Assembly: GCA_037126765.1 (NCBI GenBank)
Contig: JBBCBC010000002.1
Location: forward strand, 19,189,853 to 19,253,852
Direction: 5' to 3'
From: Stenogyne calaminthoides
Lineage: Eukaryota > Streptophyta > Magnoliopsida > Lamiales > Lamiaceae
DNA length: 64,000 nucleotides
Made by a program: the position numbers and the translations under genes. Below are positions 11,455 through 21,961 of the stretch, piece after piece. The notes beneath the pieces were generated by a model. That model did not search any database. It saw only the letters and a list, made by a program, of their open reading frames with translations, and was not told the origin of the DNA. The first letter of the stretch is position 1; each line of letters starts with the position of its first letter.

Positions 11455-12260
11455 AGGAAAAGCAGGGGTGGAAGTGCAAATTTGATTTCTCAAAGCCCTT
11501 CAGAGAAATTGGCACCTCAAGGACAGCGCGTAAGAGACACGCGATTGATGGTTGGATGAGTTTACGGCGTGTGATATCACAAAGTGTCCAGACCATCATT
11601 ACAAGAGTGTCACATCACGCCGACTTAGGGAATCGAGGCAACTCTTCGATTTCCCGAGATTAAGTTTTGGCGGAAGCACACATCCCAAGAACTGATCTGA
11701 TCAGATTGGATCAGCAGAAATCTGATCAGTTAAGAGAACTGATCACATAAGGAGGATCAGTTGAGTTTAGTATCTCAACAAATCAGAAAGATCAGTCAAG
11801 AATTGATCGAAGGTAACAGTTGAAGGGGGAACGTCAACTAAACAGCTAGGATCAGAAGAAGGCCTATCAGATATATGGGATATTGTTGGGAAATACAGAG
11901 GATTAGGCAGAAACTAAGATCAACATAATTCAGTCAGATCTTCTGCTACAAGTGGTATTGAATGATTACAACATCAGTCAACCAGATACGCACTTCTGTT
12001 CCTTTGTTTTTCTGATTACTTATCTGAAATTATCTGATAATATTATATTTTACTGTGCACATACCTTTATGACGCACGCCCTGCAAATCATTTAATGCGG
12101 ACGTGGGGAATATGTATTAATTGCTATTAAATGTGTTTTTAAAATCCATAAAGCAACCGCACGTGCATACCCTGACCACACGATCAAAACTGCTCAATCT
12201 GAGTCGTGAGTTATTTTTCAAAACGTTTGATTTTCCAGTCTCGATTTTCCCTCCTTCCTT

Positions 12261-12268
12261 TTATATAA
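12261..12268 (+). promoter_or_regulatory. Candidate TATA box for the extra (env-like) ORF
   Basis: TTATATAA lies in a C/T-rich context (CTCCTTCCTT just upstream). It is followed by about 130 bp of C/A-rich leader-like sequence and then a splice-donor-like site at 12,404. It sits about 340 bp upstream of the ORF start at 12,609. With the antisense TATA at 11,445 it would define a divergent promoter region of about 0.8 kb. Confidence 0.4.
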
Positions 12269-12403
12269 CATTCGTCAAAACCCTTCCAAAGTACTTTTCT
12301 CAAAATTCTTGCGATTTACACTCTGAAAATTCACAATTACCTTTCTGCAATTCAAAGTGTTTCTTGCGATTCAACTTATTTCAAAATCGAAGAGCAGAAT
12401 CTG

Positions 12404-12608
12404 GTAATTCCTGGTTATTTGATGAGTTAGTTTACCAAATTCTTTGATCATATAGATTACGAATGTTTATCCTGTATTATGCCTTATCAATTCTTGGTAT
12501 CTGAGTGTTGTAACAAAGAAGAAATCAATCGATTAATAGATCTGATAATCAAATATGTGATATGTTTATGATTATGCACAAATCTTAATCGAGTCTATGT
12601 TGTTGTAG
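12404..12608 (+). other. Possible leader intron before extra ORF
   Basis: A donor-like CTG|GTAATT at 12,404 and an acceptor-like TTGTTGTAG ending at 12,608 bracket 205 bp of AT-rich sequence. The acceptor lies immediately before ATGGCC at 12,609. This arrangement would place the start codon at the beginning of exon 2. It is inferred from consensus only. Confidence 0.35.
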
Positions 12609-15600
12609 ATGGCCACTCACGGATTGGGCAAAATTATGTGTAATTATGCGAATTTGGCAAATCAGATTGTTGAAGACAAATATGTTATGTTTGGTGTTAC
12701 ACGGGATCCGGAATCAATGGAGGTGGAACAAATTCTGAGGAAGTACGGTCTCGAAAAGTACTGTGCTGCTCACTGCAATCCAGTGATGCAGTATGAGGCA
12801 CTGGAATTCTTAAGGAATTTGAAGGTGGAGTCTCCTGGAGATGAACTGGTTTCATCGGTAAATGGAGAGGAGATCAGAGTTACCAATGCTGATATCTCTC
12901 GTATGTTCAACTTGCCCAAAGGGAAGATCTCTCCTGCTCACTATAGGGAGAATGAAGACGAACTGATTAGGAATGAACTCTTCCGAGAGGCAGACAAAGA
13001 CCATACCGCAAATTTTGTCTGGCCGATGTTGAAAAGGAAATACCGACTGTTGTTTAACATTCTGTCAAAAACAATTATGGGCATTTCTTTCAGCCCGGAC
13101 AGATTAACGGCTGTAAAAATGCATAGTTTGGCTGCTATTATCGATGGAGCCAAAAATATTAACTGGGCTGGATTTCTAAAGGCTATTCTGGTCCAAGAGC
13201 ATGACAAATTTGGAATTAGTGACCAGAGACAAGTTTTTCTGAAAAAGAGAATCAGCAATCTCAACAAAGTTGCAGTCATTCTGAAGGACAAAATGCCTAA
13301 TGCAGAATGGGATCAGAATGGACTAAAGTTTTACAAGGCTTTTCTCTCTACCACAACCGCCATTTATGGCCCGGCAGATGATGATCTGCGACACACTCCT
13401 CCGAAGAAAGGGAAAAGCAAGGAGGCTGCTACTTCTGCAACTGATGTTCCTCAAAAGAAGAAAAGAATGCCGGTGAAGGCTCAGGAGAAGAGGCCAAAGA
13501 AAGTAAAACAGGCCCCCATGACTCTTTTCTTGGATGAAGAGTTAGATGAAGAAGAAGTGACAAATCAGCCTGATGCGCAGAAGAGATCAGCTGATGAATC
13601 AAAAAGGCAGGCTTCTCAAGTTGAGAGCTCGCCAGAGCAATCTGAAGGAGGGGCAAGAAACGAAAGATCTCCTTCACCCCAATCTCGCGCTAATTCTCCA
13701 CTCAAAATTCTATCTGTTGAGCATATGACTCCTTCTCCTTCACCTATTTGCGAACCTGAAAGTTCACCTATTCGCGAACCTGAAAGTTCACCTATTAGTG
13801 AACCTGAAAGTTCACCTATTCGCGAACCCGTAAGATCACCTGTGGCAGAACCTGTTGTAGAACCTGTTGCAGAACCTGCTACAGAATCTCTACAGATTCA
13901 ACCAATCAGTCAACATCCCGCTGCTCAGCCGCCACCACAAACTTCTACATCTCACCAACCTTAACCTGATCGATCTGAACTTTCGATTCCTGATTCAAAA
14001 TCGTCCAATACAATCACTGGAAAGATGGCCAGGATGAGAATCAAATGAGAAATTGATGAGTTGTACCCAGAGTTGGAAGTCCATCTTATTGTTCGGGAAG
14101 AAGTGTTGGAGATCCTGACCTGGAGAGATCTCCGTTTAAAAAACTTCTCTGATTTTATGATTATTATTGAGCAGATGGGGGGAGCTGATGCGTTTGCAGA
14201 CTTTGACTTCAACATGAAGAAATCTGAGCAGGTTGGATCACCAGCTGAACTGATAACTGCTGAGGCGGTCAAAGCCCTGATCCACAAGAAGCTGGGAACG
14301 AATGAACTAGTTGAGTTGGAGACTGTTGAGGAAACTCCAAAGGAAGATGATCCCATGAAAGATGCTGGAGTTGCCGATGAAAGTGAGCCTGGTGTTGCAG
14401 TTCATGACCAGCCACTGGAGGCACAAACAACTGGAACTGATCAGGTGGTACAAAGTATTCCTGCTACACACATCACCACTGATCAGCTTCGGGAGATCAG
14501 ATCTTGTATCAAAGATCTTCTGAAAGAAGAAGTTGAGGGTGTGTTGGCTAATGAAGTTAGCAACACAATAGCTGATCAGAGGCAGGCTGGCCTCAGAGAA
14601 ATAAAGGATCAACGGGAATTTGTTATTTCCCAGGTTGAATCACTCAAAGATAAGTTTTCTCAAACCGTGACCAACCTGACTACTGAGTTTAAAAAGTCTG
14701 TCGATGAAAAGTTAGTCCAGGTTGATCAACAACAAGTTTCTCTTCTGATGGTCACTGAAAAGCTTGAAATGACTGAAGAAAAACTTGACAAACTCATTCT
14801 TACCCTCTTAACTGCCATCGAATCTGCCAAATCCGAGATGATCTCAAAGATTCAAGATCTAACTACTCAAGCTCAAGGATTAACTGTTACCAATCTGAAC
14901 AAGGCCATATCAGTCAGCTTTGGATCTCTGACTTCCCACCTCAATACTCTTTTTGATCAAACCAAAAAGGGGGAAGGAGAGATTGAGAAACCAACTGACT
15001 TCATCAAAACAGCAGAAGAACTGATTCAGACAGTTGAAACCTATGGCCAAAGACTAGACCATCTTGATCTGTTTGCAAATGAAGTTTCTGAAAAGATGGA
15101 GAAGTCAAAGGCAAGGAAGTTGGCTGCAGGAGTTGGGACTTCAAAATCTGAACCAGCCACTCATGGTAAGAGAGTCACGAGGAGCACAGCAAGCCAGATA
15201 CAGGCTGATAAAGAACTGGCAGAGAAACTCTCCAAAGAAAAGATAGCTGAAGAAGCTCGTATAAGTGAAGAAGAGAGGAGAGCAGAAAAAATGGCCGAGG
15301 CAGAAGGTCTCAAAAAGAAATACAGATTGAGGGTTAAGAAAGGTCAAGCCGGAAAATCTGGAGCAGAACCTCAGTTGCCAGCAAGAGTTGATGAAATCAT
15401 TCCAAAAACTGCTGCTCATGCTGATAAGTTTGAAGAATGGAATAAGATCAGAGGAGAATGGCTCCTGGATGCATTTGTTCTGGACTTAGTGCCAAAAGAA
15501 GAATCACCAGATGAGGAATTTCTCAACTGGTTGGAGAACAAACATCCGGATTTTCTGAAGTATCTGGAGAATGAGGACAGAAAGATAAACGTGAGGATAG

Positions 15601-15812
15601 CCCATCAAGATTATGATGTGATGGACTACTTGAAGAAGGCAGATGGATCATTCTACAGATTGGCATTTCAAAGATTCTATTTTGACATCTTGAGCAAATC
15701 ACACATAACTGATCCACAGCAGATCAATGATGTCAAATGGAAATTATATCGTATATTCAACGTTCCTCAGGATCAACGAGAAATGCCGGAGGGATATATT
15801 CCAAGAGCTTAA
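12609..15812 (+). pseudogene. Long extra (env-like position) ORF of SIRE-like Copia, two nonsense mutations
   Basis: One frame runs from ATGGCC at 12,609 to 15,812, interrupted only by TAA at 13,962-13,964 and TGA at 14,046-14,048. Read through, it spans about 1,067 codons. The first ~260 residues (YEALEFLRNLKV, VTNADISRMFNLPKG) resemble the plant-transposon protein domain often found in such ORFs. A Lys/Arg-rich linker follows, then a Pro/Ser/Glu repeat of about 8 residues (SSPIREPE, 13,735-13,890) and long Glu/Lys/Leu-rich stretches likely to form coiled coils (about 14,460-15,300). The C-terminal part (HADKFEEWNKIRGEWLLDAF onward) looks globular. No signal peptide or convincing membrane segment is seen, so 'envelope' describes position only. 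The function is unknown. Confidence 0.7.
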
Positions 15813-16024
15813 AGATCAGAAGACTGCTTAGGATCAGTTGGACTTTAAAATTCAAAACTTTTCAGATGTAACATGTAATTTACAAATCAGTTAAATGAAA
15901 AGTTTATTTTACTGATCCTAAGACAAACTCTCTTTGTCTTCTGATTATTTACTCTTTACTATTTTATACTTATCAACTATTGTTGGTTTCTCAAGTGTTT
16001 TGGTTTCATCAAAAAGGGGGAAAT
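15813..16024 (+). promoter_or_regulatory. 3' untranslated tail and polypurine tract
   Basis: The AT-rich stretch ends in AAAAAGGGGGAAAT (16,011-16,024) immediately before the 3' LTR start TGTTGGGAAATT. This purine tract would prime plus-strand DNA synthesis in the retrotransposon cycle. A second GAAGGGGGAA near 11,824, followed by TATTGTTGGGAAAT at about 11,881, looks like an older copy of the same signal. Confidence 0.8.
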
Positions 16025-17584
16025 TGTTGGGAAATTTAGAGTTTTGATGAAAGTTCCAAAACACATGTAATAGGACCAGTCAGACCTGTTAGCTGACTTA
16101 TGTTTTTAAATACCTGTTATAAGATGACCAGTTGATAATTATTGTATAGAACAACTGATGTATAAGGTAGGTCACATATTGAGGGGGAACTCAATATGTA
16201 TAGGTCAGGTCAGATAAGGTCTGAAGATCAGAAGGCCAGATGAGGTCTGAAGATCAGAAGACCAGAAGACAAGTCGAGTCAGAACACAAGACAAGTCAGA
16301 TGATCAAGTGAAGACATGAAGATCAAGTTCAGAAGACCTGAAGATCATATGATTACCAGAAGACTAGAAGACCACCATCAGTCGAGTCTGCTAGTTGAGC
16401 TAAGACAACCGGCACCAGAAGACTCTATCAGGTAGACTGATCAGTCTTTATCTGATCAGGTCACACCAGGTGTCAACTGATGTTACACCAGTCATACATT
16501 GTTGATCTGAACAAGAAGAATGTCAACTTTAGTTGGTAGAACAAACACTGAAAAGTGTACTTGTTAACCAATGAGAACAAGACACGTATGTACGGAGCTG
16601 ACAAATGCGGGATTCGGCGCTGCATAGTCAAACGGCTATAAAGGACAACTATTCACGCTTTCGGCCATGTCGTTCCTGAAGCACGTCACATCAATCCTGC
16701 AACCTACCTAAAATAGCCTGAAATTCAAATTGCTCTCCAACGGCTATTTGATTTCAAGGTCTATAAATATGGGATTGCTCTTCAGAGTGAAAACACGGAA
16801 ACTATCAAGAAGCTCATACTATAGCAAAATTTCCGCACGAAGAACACAAACTTGAAGAATATTTCTAAGTGTTCATCCCAGTGTTCTTAGCATAGAAATC
16901 TCATCCTCTAGCTTTAGGCTACGTAAACACTAGGATAGATTTCCAGTTGGAACCACAACAAATCTTACTCAAAACCAAAAGTTAGGTTAAGTTTGTTTAG
17001 CAAGATTTCAGACTGGGGTTTCTAGTTCTGATTTCTGGGATCGGTTGAGTGAGAACTCTATAAATATATGTTGGTTGTAATGTGTTGGACTAACACAATA
17101 AACTAAGTCCAGTTGGTTAAGTTGGTGCCCCTTGTGATAGGGAAGAGTGGACGTAGGACTGGTTGTCCGAACCACTATAAATCTTGTGTGCATTTATCTG
17201 CTCTTAACTGCTTTACACCATTGCACACGACTTTGCTTGAAATCGCATACATATTCTGAGTTAGGATCAGTTTGCATCAAGCAACTGATCTGATCAGTTT
17301 GATTCTTTGGTTAGCTGATTGAAAATAGATATCAGAATCATATTTGACTAAACGGGTTTTTCACACGGGTATAAACTAGCTTCCGCACAATCAGTTAAAC
17401 TGATAGACACCGAACTGATCTGCCATCAGGCGATTAGTAAGTTGGATATCAGTCCAAACTAATTCACTTGCACTCTGATCAGGCAACCTGCCATCACACC
17501 TGATCTGCACGAAAAAGTTTTCAGAAGTCTATTCACCCCTCCCCTCTAGACTTCTGCCCTCAAGAAACCCGTTCGGGACCTACA
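16025..17584 (+). repeat. 3' LTR of the SIRE-like Copia (1,560 bp)
   Basis: The LTR begins TGTTGGGAAATT after the purine tract and ends GGGACCTACA. A TATA-like TCTATAAATATGG lies near 16,762, giving a promoter for readout into the neighbouring DNA. The LTR is dense in GATC-containing palindromes (TGATCAG) and in AGAAGAC/GAAGATC repeats between 16,200 and 16,400. At 17,585 the sequence passes directly into minus-strand Copia gag. Confidence 0.85.
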
Positions 17585-18358
17585 CGCCGCTAAACAAGTT
17601 TCAATAACTAGTGCGTGAGAATTACCTTTCTTTCCATTTCGCTTGGGTTTGGAACAGGTTGACCCCCAGTGTCCCTTTTCACCGCACTCCAAACATTTCC
17701 TCTTGCTTAAACATCGATTGGTTGATATTGAGTTGGTTTGGTCTAGCCTTCTCACCTTCTCCTTACCATCCCTTAGCCTAGAAGAGGTGGAAGGTCCATC
17801 ATCCAAAGTGTATTCCCGATCGCTCATCAGGTAGTCAATATTGAAATGATCAAAGCTCTTTGGTAGAGAATGGAGAATGAACTCAATTTTGGTCTTGAGA
17901 TCACATTTTTCACCAAGAGCTTCAAGATCATCGAAAAGAGTAATTACCCTAAGAACGTGCTCCCTTACGGGCGTTCCTATTTCCATCCTTAGCATGACCA
18001 TGTCATGCCTGATATTCTGTATTGCCACATGGGACGGATGTGAAAACATCTCTTCAAGATTCTGCATAATGTCTGCAACAGTTCCAAATCCTTGGTGAAG
18101 GCGTTTCAACAAATCTGACACGGATGCCAAGATTATGCCTTTCATCAATTCATTGGCATGCTCCCATTCATTATACCCTATCCTGTCCATAATACAGGTA
18201 TCAGCAGTAGGTTTTTTGGGTTTAGGAGTGTAAAGCACCCAGTGAAAATACTGTGCGTTTAGGACCGCTTTTATTTTATGACTCCAATTGACATAATTTT
18301 CTCCAGTAAGTAAATTGTCTTTAAGTATATTGAATAGTGGGTTAAAAGGTTGCGACAT
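17585..18358 (-). CDS. Copia Gag, N-terminal ~258 residues, open but truncated
   Basis: The start ATG is at 18,358 (MSQPFNPLFNIL). The protein has the UBN2-type gag fold signature (LLTGENYVNWSHKIKAVL, EWEHANELMKGIILASV, LEEMFS, LFDDLEALGEK, ILHSLPKSFDHF) and a canonical zinc knuckle CLECGEKGHWGSTC near its truncated end. No stop or frameshift is present up to the junction at 17,585, so this copy looks younger than its neighbours. Gag would form particles and package RNA, but here its downstream pol is separated from it by the 17-kb insertion. An upstream in-frame Met at 18,433 exists but precedes the conserved region. Confidence 0.9.
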
Positions 18359-19853
18359 GATGATACTGAAAATACACATACATTTTGTAATAATAACACA
18401 AAAATTATCACATAATTCGATAACATGAATCATATTAAAATCTCAAAAAAATATGAACATGCATCAGCCAACATCTTAAAACAGTTTAAATGAGCCACAT
18501 GGGTGGGTCATCATTTAAAACACATTTAAGCAGGTTACAAAGAAGAACAGTTACAAACCTTTAATTCTCAATTAATAGTTGGCTTAAACTTTGTTCAATA
18601 TAAACTTGACAGGGACTTCGGTGAAGTATATGCATATCAATTTTATACCTAAGTAATAACCATGATTAAATACAAAATTATTATTTTGTTTTGAACGAGC
18701 CTCTTGGGAGGGTCATCGTCACCACTAATAATAATTCACAATCATCCTTCTGAGAATTTATTCATGTGAAAACTTTCTTTTGGTCGTCCCTTAGGGGAAT
18801 TTCTCCAAAAGAATTCACAAATAAATAAATCATGGAGGTAAAAAATTAATCCAATTTTATTATCCGGAATAAAACTGTGAATTAATTATTTAAGCATACT
18901 TAGTAATTTTTTAAAACCGAGATTTTTCATGGACAACAAATCCTCACGCAAATATATTTAAATAAATTAAATACATGCATAAGAAAATAACATAGCATCA
19001 ACACAAAAAAAAAATACATTGGGCACATATATCCAATTGTCACGGTTTAAATTTTTATCTTGAATTTGAGAAATCATTCGTCTTCAATTCCTCCCACTCG
19101 ATTGTCTCAAAAAAAATTCTTCACGCCTCGTGTATCGATCACTTCATGGGCTGGATGCACGCCAGATCTTACTGGCGAATCGAGATGGCTCCGGTTACCT
19201 TGGCGCCCAGCGCCCGGCGCCCACCCTCGACCTCGCTCGACAGAACCCGGCGCCTAGGCGGGTGCCGCACGTACCCTTGCCCATCGCCCGTTCCGCTCCG
19301 CATTAGCCCGCCCCCACGTTGATCGCGCACATAACATGTTGCGCCCCACCCCGTCTCTGCCATGTTCGGTCTGAACTCCCTCCCCTTGCCTTTCGCTGTT
19401 CGTGTCTTCGCGCGGGCGTCAGCGTCGCGTCTTGCGCTCTTGTATACGTCCGTCGTCGTCGCGTGCCTCCCTTGGCACATTTTGCACGATGCACGCTGCC
19501 CATGCCCAGTTTCCGGATACCGTCTTTAATTCTCGTCATTATCTTCGATCCGGTTACAATTTATTTAACGAAAAAATAAATAAACCTATTATCTAGACTA
19601 GTCTATTACATTGAATAAATCAAATAAAACTAATATACTCGTGGATTTTCTCACGAGATAAACGAATTCGAACGAGTCGAATTAAAAACAACAATTATAC
19701 GCTTGAATATAAATATACATTAAATTACCATGACAATTGGATACCTGCAAAAAAGATCTAACAATTCTACTATCCAATTTTCAAAATTTAATGAACAACA
19801 AATTAAATTACAATCTAAATCACATAGCTCGAAACTGAGGCTTCGATACCAGT
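18359..19853 (-). other. Copia 5' leader, AT-rich, with GC-rich island
   Basis: About 1.5 kb separates the primer site from the gag start. It is AT-rich except for 19,140-19,540, which is strongly GC-rich and GCGCCCGG/GGCGCC-repetitive. ORFs in that island on both strands have no recognisable domain and follow from the base composition. No functional site other than the primer site is supported. Confidence 0.5.
19842..19853 (-). promoter_or_regulatory. Primer-binding site of minus-strand Copia
   Basis: On the minus strand the LTR end CCCAACA is followed after AC by TGGTATCGAAGCC. This resembles the plant initiator-Met tRNA primer site TGGTATCAGAGCC with two central changes. Confidence 0.75.
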
Positions 19854-21830
19854 TGTTGGGAAATAGGGTGTTCGAATCTATTCGAGATACAATTTAGATA
19901 CAAATTTAAATTATTTAATTATTACTAGTATGAATTAATCCTATATTAATTCAAATAATAATCAAATAACAACAACACATCATGCATATAATAAAGCCAC
20001 ATAAATCCTACGCATGTGGATTTCTAGGAGTTACGTAAGACGTACCTTTTTGGCGAATTAGACGGAGACAGGTGGGCAACAGTTCAACGAACACACCCAA
20101 ACAGTGGCGGATACAGGGGGGCTAGGGGTGGCAGCAGTCCCCCCAAACTTTTTTTATTTTCAATGTATATATATTAATACATGTGTGTAATTATATTAAT
20201 ATGTGTAATTATTTTCATTGTTTAGCTATATATGTATGTATGTGTAAAATTTTATCACTATATAAGTGTTGATATCTATTAATTAGACTTAAAATATGTG
20301 TTTTTTTAACTCTCGCCCCCTCAAAATATGTATCCTGAATCCGTCACTGCACCCAAAGTCCTTCTTTAGTATTCCCACGTCCTTATTCAACAATTCGGTG
20401 GTAGGAAACTCGCTAACAATTAGCAAAAGAGAAAAAGAAAAATATATGCCACCACCTTTATGGATTTCTAATTTTTCCTACACATGAAATTGTAGTGGGG
20501 ATGAAAAATTCATCCCCTATTTATAGATATAGAGGGGGGCGAAAATTTCATGATAAATAGGGCTTAGGAAATTTCTTTGTATCTTCTCAAGATACAATCT
20601 TGAATATATCTCATATATTCTATTTCCATAATAATCACAAAATATCTTTTATTCCCCAATATCTATAATTTTCGAAAATTTCACAATTAAAAGGAAGAAA
20701 AGGAATCTTTGACTTTTCTTGAATTTATGGGATAAACTTGTATCTCAAGAATACTAATTCCATAAAATCTTTCCAAGAAAATCAAGAAAAACTTTTTCTC
20801 TCTCCTCTTAATTTTTTCGAAAAATTGGAATAAATATGGCATAAATATTTCTTTTATTTTAAGTATCTTTTTCAGTTATTGAACTTTATCTTTGGGCTAC
20901 TAAAAGGGCCTTTAGGAGAATTAAGATTAGACCTTCTAATGAACTTTGAATTTTCAATATTGAGCTATAATATTATTCAAGCCCATAAATATTAATTAAT
21001 CTCACTACATAAATAATATTGCACAATCCATCTTAACCCATATTATTGTAATATGACTCCCAGTTATTATTTCACGTGTTTAAGATTATCTTAGTCCATT
21101 AATTAATTCAAGCCACTGAAAAGCTTTATATTAATTAATATATTTTATCCTTGGTTTAAGAATGGCTAAATATTATTATCCATACCGGAAACTAATTCTA
21201 CTTGCAAGATTTTGTATGATAAATCTTCTGAGCCTCCCAAGGGGACAAATCACGCAAGACGTACTTGCACACGATTCTCCGTATTAAATCTTAGCAATCG
21301 TCGTGTAACTAATAATATTGTCCAAGATATAAAGTATCGAGTCACAATAACTCTCTACCCAACATAAGTCAAAGCAATAGTTATTAATTTCACACGATCC
21401 TATTTAAGGAACGGAGATTAAGAAATAACGAACCACTGAGGTCTAATTCTTCCATATTCAGTACTGAAGAATTTATCCTCGATGTAGGTCTTATTCAGCG
21501 CATCATAATGCACTAGTGTAATCTCTTGGTCAAGAAAAGTCAATCTGAGCCTTACACTTCAACCATTCACGATGTATTGTTCATTTTCATCTAGGTTGTG
21601 AATTTGTACTTAGTTACAAGGATTTGTTAATGTGATCTTCTGTGATCTGGTATCACCACATTAACTACAATGTAACACGTACTATTTAATGAACAGATAT
21701 GCAGTAAATATATATAACATTCAATCATATTTAATGCAACCGTGATAAATACTTTATTTCAGTAAATAAATAAGAAATTTAGTTTGGTTATATATAAAGT
21801 AAAAACACACTTTACTGTATAACCCCAACA
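19854..21830 (-). repeat. LTR of minus-strand Copia (1,977 bp, includes a nested hAT MITE)
   Basis: Window-orientation ends are TGTTGGG at 19,854 and CCCCAACA at 21,830. A TATA-like CTATAAATAGGGG on the minus strand lies at about 20,513-20,526. The same LTR family recurs as a 3' fragment in plus orientation at 41,061-41,590. Without the 248-bp MITE and its 8-bp target duplication the LTR is about 1.72 kb. Confidence 0.85.
20102..20349. mobile_element. hAT-type MITE, 248 bp, nested in Copia LTR
   Basis: Termini are CAGTGGCGGATACAGGG and, on the other side, CCTGAATCCGTCACTG, an imperfect inverted pair. The element is flanked by a perfect 8-bp duplication CACCCAAA (20,094-20,101 and 20,350-20,357), the length hAT transposases make. 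The interior is AT-rich and non-coding, so it needs an autonomous relative to move. Confidence 0.9.
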
Positions 21831-21845
21831 TGGTGGACGGATGGA

Positions 21846-21961
21846 GTACTTGTTTAAATGAAAAGTAATACTTGTTTAAATGAAATGTGTTATTTGTTTA
21901 AATGAAAGGTATTACTTGTTTAAATAAAAAGTAGTACTTGTTAAAATGAAAAGTAGTACTT
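21846..21961 (+). repeat. ~22-bp minisatellite, piece 1
   Basis: Units of the type GTACTTGTTTAAATGAAAA repeat about five times and stop at the target site of the LTR element that begins at 21,962. The array continues at 30,015 beyond that insertion. Confidence 0.9.

Larger units (their letters stand above)
1..17584 (+). mobile_element. SIRE-like Ty1/Copia retrotransposon (left edge outside window)
   Basis: The coding order gag, protease, integrase, reverse transcriptase, RNase H defines Ty1/Copia. Long LTRs (over 1.5 kb) and an extra long ORF between pol and the 3' LTR are known traits of the SIRE/Maximus lineage, so that assignment is made by analogy. The 3' LTR starts after a purine tract at 16,011 and ends at 17,584, where the gag of a minus-strand Copia resumes, so this element inserted into that gag. 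It is itself interrupted at 4,697-8,542 by a CACTA element. All its coding regions are broken. The left boundary and the target duplication lie outside the window. Confidence 0.85.
17585..21830 (-). mobile_element. Minus-strand Copia, 5' part (LTR, leader, gag)
   Basis: The order on the minus strand is LTR (21,830 to 19,854), primer site, a long leader with a GC-rich island, then gag truncated by the SIRE insertion at 17,585. The rest of the element should lie beyond the left edge of the window, on the far side of the SIRE element. Its outer edge at 21,830/21,831 abuts the minisatellite array, implying insertion into that array. Confidence 0.85.

Noticed and set aside
12121..12447. 108-codon ORF upstream of the extra SIRE ORF
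   Set aside because: It overlaps the proposed TATA box, leader and donor site, with no domain or good start context.
14307..14612. Minus-strand ORFs opposite the extra SIRE ORF
   Set aside because: They are shadows of the Glu/Lys-rich plus frame, with Ser/Leu/Phe-rich products typical of antisense to coiled coils.
12609..15812. True retroviral-type envelope gene
   Set aside because: Only the position fits; no signal peptide, transmembrane helix or glycoprotein features are visible.
19169..19539. GC-island ORFs on both strands of the Copia leader
   Set aside because: They are mutually overlapping, low-complexity Arg/Ala/Gly-rich products with no homology I can recognise.
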